From Nymphaea colorata (taxonomy: Eukaryota; Streptophyta; Magnoliopsida; Nymphaeales; Nymphaeaceae), in the NCBI RefSeq assembly GCF_008831285.2, contig NC_045143.1:5835503-5899502 (forward strand): a stretch of DNA of 64,000 bases. The letters run 5' to 3'. Under the pieces are notes generated by a model. That model was not told where the DNA came from. It worked only from the letters and a program-made list of their open reading frames with translations, and made no database searches. The position numbers and the translations under genes were made by a program. Each line of letters starts with the position of its first letter. Position 1 is the first letter of the stretch. Below, one piece after another: positions 22,715 to 41,352 of this stretch.

Positions 22715-23277
22715 CTCCTAAGGGTTGATTGATCATCGCAGACGAAACTTCTTGTTGATGTTTGGTACTCTTCAAAATCTTTTATATGGGATATCAAATG
22801 CCTGCTAAAGGAGAGTAGTGTATCTCTCTTCTTCTTAAGGAGGAATCTGACATAAATCTACTAGTGTATACTTGGCGAATCGATTCATGATCCACAAATA
22901 AAGGAAAACATGTTTAATCCTATCAGGGCCGTTTGGCAATGCAAATAGTGACGTATTAGTCCATGGATCTGACACAATCTTTGGAGTAGACATCTGGACT
23001 AGTCCCATATGCCAAACAATCTCATAAAGAAGCACTAACACAATGTTTGTAGTGCAAACATCTCCTTAGCAATATTCAACCTTTTTTCTCTCTCTCTTTT
23101 TTTAACATAAAAAGTTGTATGAAGAGTGAATTTCACAAAGCTCATGAACTTCATTCTCTCTTTGGCACAACTGTCTTCCTAAATCTGGTCTCGCGAGTTC
23201 TATTGTGATTATCACAATGCCCCGATCATCACCAATTGAGTAAAGTAAAAACCGAATTAGCCAGGCAGAGTAGTTTG

Positions 23278-23452
23278 CTGTTTGATAAGGAAAACATTAT
23301 GTTCTTAGAATACGTAATTTGAAAAATGTTCTTACAAGTGTAATATTATTTTCATTAAACACTAGATATATTGAGACCATGTTTTATAGAATAAAAACAT
23401 AGAATAATTTGCACATGTGTTCCATGAATACATTGTTCTTCCTATCGAACAC
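23278..23452. mobile_element. GTTTGATAAG-type MITE
   Basis: The left end CTGTTTGATAAGGAAAACAT is mirrored by the right end, which in reverse complement reads GTGTTCGATAGGAAGAACA. About 175 bp, AT-rich and non-coding, with TTCTTAGAATACG and TTCCATGAATAC words shared with other members of the dispersed family. No clear target duplication was identified. Confidence 0.5.
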
Positions 23453-23698
23453 TTTTTGATTAAATTGAAAACGATTTTTCCGTGTTCAATATGCCAATAA
23501 CAATAATCAATGTTCATCGAGCATTAGCCATTCCTTTTCCATTAAGTATTCGAATTATAACTTTTTAAATCCTTTTTCTTATGCTTTATATATTTAAATA
23601 GATTTTCTTTGTTGATTAATTACACCACTTTTATCTACAATGTTAAATATAGGCTCCCATCTCCACTTTTCCGGACATGGGCTCTTTTTTTGCTTATG

Positions 23699-23960
23699 AA
23701 TGTCACACAGGCAGGGGTGAGCCACCTGAGCCATGGCTCCATCCCAACTATGAAAAAAAAAATATTGAAAAAATAAAAAAACTTTAGTTGTGTAATGTAT
23801 TTTTTGGATTCGGATTAAGTTTGATCCTACCCAGATCGAATGTCACACAGGCAGGGGTGATCCATCCCAACTATGAAAAAAAAAATATTGAAAAAATAAA
23901 AAAACTTTAGTTGTGTAATGTATTTTTTGGATTCGGATTAAGTTTGATCCTACCCAGATC
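23699..23960. repeat. Near-identical 140-bp tandem duplication
   Basis: AATGTCACACAGGCAGGGGTG starts copy 1 at 23699 and copy 2 at 23839. The copies read the same through CCATCCCAACTATG, the oligo-A stretches and up to CTACCCAGATC. Copy 2 (122 bp) differs by an 18-bp deletion of the CCACCTGAGCCATGGCT segment. The near identity suggests a recent event. Confidence 0.93.
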
Positions 23961-24479
23961 TGATATTAAACTGTTTGGCCCATCGGCCTATGATTTTACC
24001 TTAAAAATTAATGAAAAAGATAATGATACAAAGGCTATTTCCTTCCTATAGAAGTTACCAGTACAATGGCCACAGGTCCATATAACAACGCGACAGAGAA
24101 ATAATTTAAAGCTGCTTTTTAGCAACTGCAGAGAAATTGAAAAAAGTAAGTGGTCACAATTTAATATCTATGATTATGGCCAAAAGGCCCATAAAAAGAA
24201 ATTCACTGTGTAAGTATTCATATTCAAGTTCATGCTTATATCATATTTAAATTGCATTTGACATGTAAATGCCTTTTTCTTTTTCTGTTTCTTACTTGTG
24301 GAATTTGCACTCAGGTTGAGAGGCTTCATAGAATGCTTGGCAGTAGCAGAAATACATGGGGGCTGATGTAGGCCACTGCTCGCAGCAACCTATCAAAGAT
24401 TTCATTAGAAGAATCCAAAAATACATTATGATGACTGAAAAATTATATGAGGTGCACACATCAGACCTGGGCTGGTAAC

Positions 24480-24515
24480 TTGAGCGCCCCTCAATCAAAA
24501 AATTCTAGCTCTGCC
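24480..24515 (-). mobile_element. Fragment of the GCGGAGCTAG...GGGGCACT element family
   Basis: Read on the minus strand this gives GGCAGAGCTAGAATTTTTTG and then TTGAGGGGCGCTC. This is the same left-end block seen at 48871-48920 and 56143-56175, and on the minus strand near 50620. The remainder of the copy was not delimited. Confidence 0.45.
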
Positions 24516-24629
24516 ATATATAGAAGCCCAAGACTGCTCTCCTTGCCTCTATTGTCATATCACGTGTCGACAAGAGAAATGAGTAACACTCATAATGCTT
24601 GAAGCAGGAACCACCAGCCAAAAAGCCTT

Positions 24630-24911
24630 GGCATCGGCCTGGTCCGATAGGGAGTCAGGCTCGGGCCGGCCCAACTCCCGGAAACCAGGCCTGACACTTA
24701 AAACCTGAGCCTTGGCCCACGCAAGGCTTGATTAAATTAATATATATATAATAAAATATTTGTAATAAATATTACAATTATATATATAAATTCATAAAAT
24801 ATGTATTAAAATAAAATATTATCAGGTCCACCCAAGCCGACCCGATGCCTTTTTTTTTTTAGTCGAGTTGGGCCGAATACCGAGTACCCACTGGTGACCT
24901 GACCCGATGCC
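24630..24911. mobile_element. MITE-like element with GGCATCGG...GGCCCAACTC arms
   Basis: The left arm has GGCATCGG at 24630-24637 and GGCCCAACTC near 24668-24677. The right arm, in reverse complement, has GGCATCGG (24904-24911) and CGGCCCAACTC in the same order. The core at 24730-24830 is almost pure AT. Inverted GC-rich arms around an AT core indicate a non-autonomous DNA element. A target duplication was not resolved. Confidence 0.6.
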
Positions 24912-27026
24912 CAGCCGGAACCTGTGCCAAAACCTTCAAAGGGCTTCTGCTGTCGAAAGGAAGCACCATACCAATAAGCATTTCCTTCAATTCGAATACT
25001 TCTCTTCTTCAATTGATTCAATATAATAGAAGAACGGATAACATTTAGGAGGCCAAGTGTAAAGGATTAGAAACCTCTCTAGTAAAGAATTTTGCACTTT
25101 CTTTCTCTTGTTGCATATAATGTGTTGAAACACCAAAAATTTAGCAAACGCCACAATGGCAAAGTCTTAATGTGTATCTGATCTAAAACACATGAAGCAT
25201 TCTGGTTGATCCCTTCTTCAATGTTACACCATTTTGCAAATTCTTTTCTTTCACGTCGGTTTTTCAAAATTTAACCACTTGAATATCGCCCAAGTCATGT
25301 CATCAGAACAAATTCATTTGCAGATCACGATATAGAACTGGCTTTTTGACGAATTTCAACGGTCACAATTATTTGTGTTTTTCAAGTTTTAAGAATGATA
25401 TTCGCCAAAAAAAAATGTGGTTAAAGAATTTATGCACAGCATAATGATCCTAATTGAATGCATCTTTTAAGATCTAATTTGGTCAAAATGCTTTAAGACA
25501 ACTGCGTAACTGGTGTTGTAAATATTTGTTTCCCACATGCTCTAGAAAAAACAATGGATGGATTGGCTTAAAATTTAAGTTAAGTTTAAATTACTATCGT
25601 TTAACATATTGGCTTGTATCAGAGAGTTTAAATCTACTAATGTTAAATTTACTAATGTCAGATGTTGCTGGATGATTAAAAATTAAAAATTTATCAATGA
25701 AAAAAAAAATCACCAACACCTTATGGTGTGATAATGATGAATGACACTTTGAATAACAAATTATAGCACTTTCTCTAACAATCCCGTTCTTGGCCTTGAG
25801 CCCTTGGTTTGGCGAATCCCAACCCATTCCCTAACAATTTCGGTTTTAACCCTGAAAAAACTGGGAACCAAAACAACCACCTAATACATGACTAATTTTT
25901 TAAGGTGTTACACTTTCAACAATGACATTTGGTAGATTTGAATGTTATATATATATATATATATATAATTATTAACATTAAGCCAACAATAGAAAAGATT
26001 AATATTGAAAGTCTTGTCCTTCTTCCAATCAAAGGGAGAAAGTCAAACGCCTTATGTTTTATAGTAGGAAGCCTTTGTTAAAAATATTGTCATTATTAAG
26101 ACCGATATACTTTTGGTAAGCTTACAATCTGCATAATGAAATGGTTGGACAAAAAATGAAGCCGATAAGCAATAACTTTTCTTTTATTATTACTTTTAGC
26201 TTGATCACTTAATCCGTAGTTGGCTTTTTCTTAAGTTGGTAGTTGTTTTTAATGATAATTTTCAATTTGTAGACATCTGTTAACATCAACCTTAGGTCGA
26301 TTTCAATTTTCCTTGATAAGCATTAATATCATCTTTAAAATAACAAATTTTTATTTGTTTCATATAATCATAAAAAAACACGCTTAACTAGCATCATGCA
26401 AATTAGGAAAAAAATTTACCATGTTATTAAAGAAAATCTTATGAACCAATTGGACAGCCCGAGCCCATCTCAAAGCTTGGTCGACTCGACTGATTCTAAT
26501 TGACTAAGTAGAGTTTTGTTTTGTCCCTGACCAAGTCACCGTAATCTTGACTTGGTTAGGAATTTGAGACGGAATCCATTATGGCTAAAAATTGAAAAAT
26601 TATTTTTAAAAAATAGTTATCGTCAAACATTAGTGATGGTTTATGGTACTTTTTAATGTATTCATGGTACCTCTAAAAATAAATTATAATGCTTTTAGGA
26701 ACAAAATTTTATTTTTTAACCATTACATCTATGTGAGACAGATTTGAATCCTCCGTTCTTTTATTTTTTCGATTTTGTGTAATTAAAGTAACTAACTAAA
26801 ACTAATTTAAATTAATTTAAAATGAAAATGAAAAAGGAATTCTGGGCGTATTAATTGGAAACGATTTTGCTAAGATTGTTACTTAAACGACTCGAATTGA
26901 TTAAATATGTAAGTGTCAGATTTCGTGTCCCGGTGAGAAGAAACAAAAGAAAAATAAAAGATATATTAAAAGAACGACTGTCCTCCTCGTTGCGAAGGAA
27001 GGGGATCACAGACTCCGCGTTATTTG

Positions 27027-27032
<6 letters not shown>
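24912..27032. other. Intergenic DNA between MITE and kinase gene
   Basis: AT-rich, with (TA)n at 25947-25968 and a partial LTR-like fragment at about 25795-25912 (listed separately). Remaining open frames are short and unrecognised. Confidence 0.5.
25795..25912. mobile_element. Partial copy of the TGTAACA...GGTGTTACA LTR family
   Basis: Contains CCCAACCCATTCC, AACAATTTCGG, TTTAACCCTGAAAAA, GGGAACCAAAACAACC and ends AAGGTGTTACA. These blocks occur in the same order in 54834-55003 and on the minus strand of 21308-21486. The start is approximate. Confidence 0.55.

Positions 27033-27070
<38 letters not shown>
27033..27070. repeat. (GA)n microsatellite upstream of kinase gene
   Basis: Pure AG run of about 38 bases in the probable promoter or 5' UTR of the casein kinase 1-like gene. 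Confidence 0.95.
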
Positions 27071-27073
<3 letters not shown>

Positions 27074-27116
27074 TCGTCTATCATCATCTCCTTTGTATTC
27101 TTCGTCTCCTTCCGCA

Positions 27117-27164
27117 ATGGCTTCGCCCGATCTCCGCGGGCTGTCGCCTGCTCGAAGCCCCTAG
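27117..27164 (+). promoter_or_regulatory. Possible uORF 1 in kinase leader
   Basis: ATG in a strong plant context (CGCAATGGCT) opens a 15-codon frame, MASPDLRGLSPARSP, ending at TAG 27162-27164. It lies between the GA repeat and the kinase start. If transcription begins near the GA tract it would be the first AUG met by scanning ribosomes. The leader may also contain an intron (an acceptor-like TTGCAATTGCAG ends near 27235), which could change this. Confidence 0.35.
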
Positions 27165-27247
27165 ATCCTCTAGCGATCTAGCCATCTTCTCTCATCCATT
27201 TTTCATGTCTTCTTTCCCTCGCTTGCAATTGCAGCGATCGTCTACCG

Positions 27248-27328
27248 ATGGGCGTCGATCGGCCTGAATTTGGCGCGATTCTGGCGGGAGCCTTCTCCGA
27301 TGGAGTAAATCGATCTGGTGTCGTCTGA
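27248..27328 (+). promoter_or_regulatory. Possible uORF 2 in kinase leader
   Basis: ATG at 27248 opens a 26-codon frame (starting MGVDRPEFG, ending NRSGVV) that stops at TGA 27326-27328, about 170 bases before the kinase start codon. Whether it remains in the spliced leader is unknown. Confidence 0.33.
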
Positions 27329-27498
27329 TTGACCCGTAAATGGTTCTTACCGTCCTTGTCTTCGTGGGATTCGTTGATAGGTTGATGTTGTAAGAGACAT
27401 ATATGTTGTGAGTCTGGTTTTTCCTTTGGGTGTTTGGGTGTGAGGGGGTTGGGGTTGTTTGTTTTAATTGGGGAATTGTCTTTTGACTGAGAATCGTG

Positions 27499-36370
<8,872 letters not shown>

Positions 36371-36518
36371 TATATCCATTATGTTGCATTTTCTGCACAA
36401 GCAGACTGTAAATCTTTCTGGTGTACCATTCCCTTAGGACGGGGTATTTTCTTCTTCTTTTTTTCAAAATTTAATTTTGTTTTTCCGGTGATGGTGAGGG
36501 GGATGGTTTGAACATGAA

Positions 36519-36524
36519 AATAAA
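36519..36524 (+). terminator. Candidate polyadenylation signal of kinase gene
   Basis: AATAAA about 150 bases after the kinase stop codon, preceded by U-rich sequence, a plausible near-upstream element. Plant polyadenylation signals are loose, so this is tentative. Confidence 0.4.
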
Positions 36525-36697
36525 TTAATTCGGCTCTCGAGACCTGTAATAAATGAAAAAAGGAGAAAACGGGTCTGGTGAGCCAACCAAAGTCTTCTGT
36601 TAATATACCGCCGGTTGATAGGGCACAATTTCTGTTGCTTCTTTGTTTTGATCTACTTTACCCAGATTGTTCCAACTGAAAGGGTAAGTAACCAATT

Positions 36698-36990
36698 TGG
36701 GGGTGTTTGGATGACACTCCAAAACTTGGTTTTGGAAAAAGGAAAAACTTAGTTTAACCTTTATAATCAGATTTTCAAAGTGTTTGAAGGAAAATCCAGT
36801 TTTGACAAGACCTGGTTTTGTAAAAGGAAGCAGCCCGGTTTTGTGAAGGAGCAGGTTATTGAGAACCAGGTTTTAGATTTGTCACCTAGACACATAAGCA
36901 AAGTTTTTAAAACTCGTTAAAAAAATGTTAGTGTTAACAAGACAGTTTTTACAAAACTGGGTTTGATGAAGGTGCAATGCAAACGTTCCC
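36698..36990. mobile_element. Candidate MITE with GTGTTTGGATG ends
   Basis: The left end GGGGGTGTTTGGATGACAC is mirrored imperfectly by the right end, which in reverse complement reads GGGAACGTTTGCATTGCACC. About 290 bp, non-coding, with repeated CTGGTTTTG and AAAACTTGGTTTT words. Target duplication not clear. Confidence 0.4.
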
Positions 36991-37987
36991 TTGATCTTAA
37001 CTATGATATATTTTATTTTCATTGGAGGCCTACCTTGGCGTGGGATTGAGACAGAGTACTTATATAGGAGACAAAGAAAACCAGGCAGACGGTAGCTGAG
37101 GGACTTATTTTGCCCAGATAGATAGGTGTACCAACTTCATATTTTACCAATCTTTCACCTGTGGACATTTTCTTTCCTCCCTTTTACGTGTGACCGATGG
37201 TCATTTGGAGGGTGTTTACAAGAACGTTCTGTTTGTGGAACACATATTCTTAGAACATATAATTCAGGAGAAGATATAATTTACGAACAACATGTTTTTG
37301 CTTAAAAAAAACATAAGATAATTAGTCCCTAACTTTAAAAATAGTTGTACTATGTTTGCAGAAAAAATTGTTGGTCACGACATCTAGCTGCAAAATTTGC
37401 AACGAGAGACCCAAGGGATTGGATGAAGTTAGTTCCAGAGATTTTGGCGCACTCCTTGAGTATCAATTTGAACCCACTGATCGGACATGGCCAACTGACT
37501 AATTAGGATTTTAAACGAGTTTGTCTGTTTTAAACCATAATTACAAGCCAGCAGGCCGTATGGGATAACAGAAAACAACAAAAGGATCAGTGGAATAGTC
37601 ATTAATTAGTGAATAGAATCGCAAATATACAGAACAACGCATATAAGAGCTGGAATGAAGACGAGAACTCTTAAGAGGGAGTCGACAGTTTCCAAAGCAA
37701 ACCATCAGTAGGTAGCTCTTTCAAAGCGGATGGAGTTAGGCATCTAAGAAACAGATCTGAAATTCAAAGCACACAAATGCCTTTCCTTTTCATTGACTAC
37801 TGGCTTTAAAATTCCAAGCATGTCAGAATGACCAAGTTCATGAAATTTAGGATTCAGGCTAGCATGAGAAAATTGGCCAAGCAGGTGAGACCTGCATAAG
37901 AGAATAAGAGATGTATTTATAGTAGTATCACGAATCAGAGGCTCTTAGAAGATCATTAGTTTTCACCACCATAGAAGTAAGGGGTTC

Positions 37988-37989
<2 letters not shown>

Positions 37990-38053
<64 letters not shown>

Positions 38054-38077
38054 GAGAGAGAGAGAGAGAGAGAGAGG
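37990..38077. repeat. Composite (TG)n-(TA)n-(GA)n microsatellite
   Basis: Consecutive runs of GT, AT and AG dinucleotides, about 88 bases in all. Confidence 0.94.
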
Positions 38078-39268
38078 AGAAGGGGGTGGGTAGTGAAGGA
38101 AGGGGGGAAGGACAAGAACCGATCCACTTGCGGCAACAGCACCCTTGATGCCAATATTATCACTTCTGATAGCACCCTCCAAGACTTGAACAGAGTATCA
38201 GAGTAAGTGGTTAATACAGGCCGCCCAACCAGGTTGTCCTATCCGTCACTTGGAGAGACAGGACCAACTTGCCTCAGAAGCCTAACATTTTCGGAAATTA
38301 AATTGATGAAGAGAGAGAGAGGCTATGGCTTCCCTCTTGAAATACTAACTATGAAGGTCTGGGTGTCCGTCTCCTTATCACTTCCTCAACATCAGGGGAA
38401 GATCTGTCTGCTCACTATGGCTTTTCTTGGTCGTTTGTTGACGACGTGATCTACGAACCTCAAGTCCTAACACTGCTAAGGGCCAAAAAAAAATGGTTAA
38501 TGAGCATCTCTAACGGCTAGTGGGATATCGACAAGTGCTACAATTCGCTCCTATCGTTTCTTATAAGAATTTATCCAGTCTGTCGTCTTATATTATTTCA
38601 TTAAGGCTGTCCGAATATGAAATTAAGGCCAGTGTTGTACAACTAAATTGTACGTATTACTAAATGATAAGAAAAACTAGAGGCCGGGAATAAAATGTTA
38701 TGAAAAATATTACATTTACAATTAAACCTGGTTATATTCGTTATATAGTTACGATAAAAATACCTCCATATACAAAAAAAAAAAAAAAAAAAACTTGTTG
38801 AAGAGACAAAAATGAAAATCGAAAAAATTTAAAAAATTATAAAAGCCATACTTTTTAGAAAAATACTAAAATGTCCCTTAATATAGATAGCCCTTATGTA
38901 ATATACATAGCGCACTCACAACGGCGCACGCAACTCGCTCTAATTTAGAATGGCATCTGAACCCATCGAGGCTTATGAAACGGGAAGTGAAACGGGGGCA
39001 CGAAAGCAAGCTTCATAAAAAGGAACAAAAGAAAAGAAAACGGCGGGTTTCCTATGGTGCTCAAAGCTACAAACCTCTATATTGGTTGCCATGGCAAGCG
39101 TCATATTTGCAGAACAACCTGATTGAAAGAAAGAAGCAAGAGAATGCAACAACCGGATTCAATGAATTTTTCATGTCTTCTTTCTCTTTTCTTTGTTTCT
39201 TACATGAGATTAGAGACCAGAACACATAAAACTGAGAGAGGAAGAGAAAGAGCGAGAGAGAGGTGGTC

Positions 39269-39784
39269 TCAAAAATCAATGGAAGAATTTGTACGTGATG
39301 GAGGCTGAGATCTGCCTGATGTCCTTGGATGGTAGGTTTCGACCTTATTCCCCTTACCATCATACACAACCTCCTCCTCCTCCTCCGCACCGCTGGGGAC
39401 CTTGCATTTCTCCCCCAAGATGATCTGTTTCTTCCATATCAACTCTCCCTCATCCATCGTCTTCGACGCCGCCCTCCCTCCCACTCTCCTTTCGCTTCTC
39501 GTCCAGTTTCTTGTGAGCCTCTGGCTGAGGCTCACCATCAGCCTCTTCTTGCCGCCATCTCCCCTGTGCACGCAGCTGGACGCCCGGGTCATGGTGCTGT
39601 TGAGATTCATCGGCGGTGGCGGTGGCAGCGGGATCCTGATCTCCTGGTCGTCGTGCACGATCACTTGCGACGGTGGCGGCGTCGTCTCCGTCGACGTCGT
39701 TGTATTCGATTCTTCGGACGATGGCGTCGGCGGTGGTACAGGTTTACGTGGCTTGGACGCACAGAGGAAGAATATCAGCGCCAT
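39269..39784 (-). CDS. Proline/serine-rich plant protein of unknown function, 171 aa
   Basis: Single uninterrupted frame from ATG (complement of 39782-39784) to TGA (39269-39271). Composition is clearly protein-like. A short hydrophobic N-terminus (MALIFFLCAS) is followed by a proline-rich segment (residues 12-60, including PPPTPSS and IPLPPPPP) and a basic stretch (79-104). A conserved-looking block ELIWKKQIILGEKCKVP (114-130) follows, then five glutamates (134-138), and VVYDGKGNKVETYHPRTSGR. The WKKxIxLGEKC-YDxxGN arrangement recalls a family of small plant proteins without assigned function that I remember from Arabidopsis and others; that match is from memory. No catalytic motif is visible. 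The hydrophobic start is too short for a confident signal peptide or membrane anchor. The exon is GC-rich compared with its flanks. A CT run on the plus strand (39931-39957) would be a GA tract in its leader. Confidence 0.78.
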   Translation of the reverse strand: MALIFFLCASKPRKPVPPPTPSSEESNTTTSTETTPPPSQVIVHDDQEIRIPLPPPPPMNLNSTMTRASSCVHRGDGGKKRLMVSLSQRLTRNWTRSERRVGGRAASKTMDEGELIWKKQIILGEKCKVPSGAEEEEEVVYDGKGNKVETYHPRTSGRSQPPSRTNSSIDF

Positions 39785-39930
39785 AGCTAGCTGCCGATGG
39801 ATGATGCTGATGATCGAAACAATCAGTGTTGCATGATAACCAGAATCACGATGGCATTTGAAGCTGATGGGTTCCTGGGGAATGACTCCACAAGTTCATG
39901 GTAAAACACAAATCAAGAAGATCGAAGAAG

Positions 39931-39957
39931 CTCTCTCTCTCTCTCTCTCTCTCTCTC
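39931..39957. repeat. (CT)n microsatellite in leader of the minus-strand gene
   Basis: CT dinucleotide run about 150 bases upstream of the start codon at 39784. In the sense of that gene it is a GA-rich leader tract, a common plant 5' UTR feature. Confidence 0.9.
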
Positions 39958-40193
39958 GTTCTCTCCCTCCCTGTGGGGAATATGTGTCTCCCTTCTTCTC
40001 ATCTGATTGCAAGGGCTCTATATTCATGGTGGTAGTTATTTTTAGGGATGAGAAGTTCAGAAAATGCCCCTATGGTTGAAGTCAAGGACAGGAGGGAGCA
40101 TGGGAGGATGTCAAGTGTCAACCCCTGTCACAAGCTGGTGCTTAGCGGACATGAACATCTCTCTGGTTGTATGATGGTTGTTCCATCACAGAG

Positions 40194-40195
<2 letters not shown>

Positions 40196-40249
<54 letters not shown>
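40196..40249. repeat. (TA)n microsatellite
   Basis: TA dinucleotide run with one C interruption. Confidence 0.94.
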
Positions 40250-41261
40250 CATTTGGTATGTTAAATTTGTTCATTTTCTTGTGGATGGTTGATTCACAAT
40301 CCAAATCTGGGGGCTGTTGGCTTCGGATATATTCCAATCAGGAACCTATAAATGGACAGGCTAGCAAGGATTCTATCTACACTGTTCGGCGACGGATGTT
40401 GATCCCTTGAAACGACGTTCTTGGTCCTATATTGGGGTCTCTGATCCCTCAACTGTAGGGCCATTAGTGATCCACAATGGGCTTGCTGTATTAGGGCGTG
40501 CGGTTTTGGGGAGGAGTTAAGGTGCGCAGGCTCAGATCTGCAGATGGTAATGAATTGATCCAATATCATATGTAGGATCCGACCCGTTTGTCATGCGACC
40601 AATATTAATTTTCTAGTCCTATCTATGGTTCCCCTAATCGCTAAACTCTCTCTGGATCTCCTCTAGTTTCTCTTGTTAATGTTTCAGGAGAAGGATTAAT
40701 AAATGTTTTGAAGGATAGCCAGCAACAAAGGTAAAAAGCAGTAACCTCTGTTGCAAGGCAGTAGTTTATCAGATTTCGTGAGATTGTTAAATCAATCAAG
40801 ATGTCGTCCATTAAATCTGGCACGATGAGAAAAATGAGTTCGACCTGTTTAGTGTTTTGACTGGTCCTGCTAAAGAACAATCTAAATTCTTGACGATCTC
40901 ATTCGATTGTTCAAGTTTCTTACTTTTGGAAAAGAAGAAGAAAAAGAGTTACTGACTTCCATTTATTCTATCAGAATGGTGCGAGTGTCAGATTGTCATT
41001 AGTTTAAGGAGTACATTTCTCATCGAGAGAGAGAGAGAGAGAGAGAAGCGTGCACATTGTCATATGGTTTATAAGTTTGGGTTATAGCTTTTCACTGAAA
41101 TAAACTTGCGGTAGAAACCGCTTTCCGGGTGAGCAGGAAGAGAATCTGTCTGCCAGAGTGAAGACAGAAGGCCACCCCAGAGTCTAGAGCTGTGTTGGTG
41201 CCTCGGGGTTGCACCTATAATAGCTGCATGTCAACTAGTGTATTGCTTTCTCCTTATTTGC

Positions 41262-41352
41262 GGCATAGAGGTGGTGCATGCACCTTGATTCGAACTAGCA
41301 ACCAACTGCCTACTGCCTACTGGCCACTGGCCCCATCAGTGCACCAACATCC
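41262..41352 (-). mobile_element. Candidate tRNA-derived SINE fragment
   Basis: On the minus strand an A-box-like TGGTGCACTGATGGGG (41331-41346) is followed about 30 bases later by a B-box-like GTTGCTAGTTCGAATC (41287-41302). The spacing suits a polymerase III promoter. The sequence does not fold as an intact tRNA. A degraded CTA-CTG triplication (GGCAGTAGGCAGTAGGCAG) sits between the boxes. Confidence 0.4.

Larger units (their letters stand above)
36525..39268. other. Intergenic DNA between kinase and proline-rich gene
   Basis: Contains a candidate MITE at 36698-36990 and the composite microsatellite at 37990-38077, listed separately. An oligo-A tract sits near 38775-38793. The 3' UTR of the minus-strand gene should lie just left of 39269. 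No further gene was recognised. Confidence 0.5.

Noticed and set aside
39329-39836. Two long plus-strand frames opposite the proline-rich gene
   Set aside because: They are antisense shadows of the GC-rich, proline-coding minus-strand exon; only the minus frame has domain-like composition.
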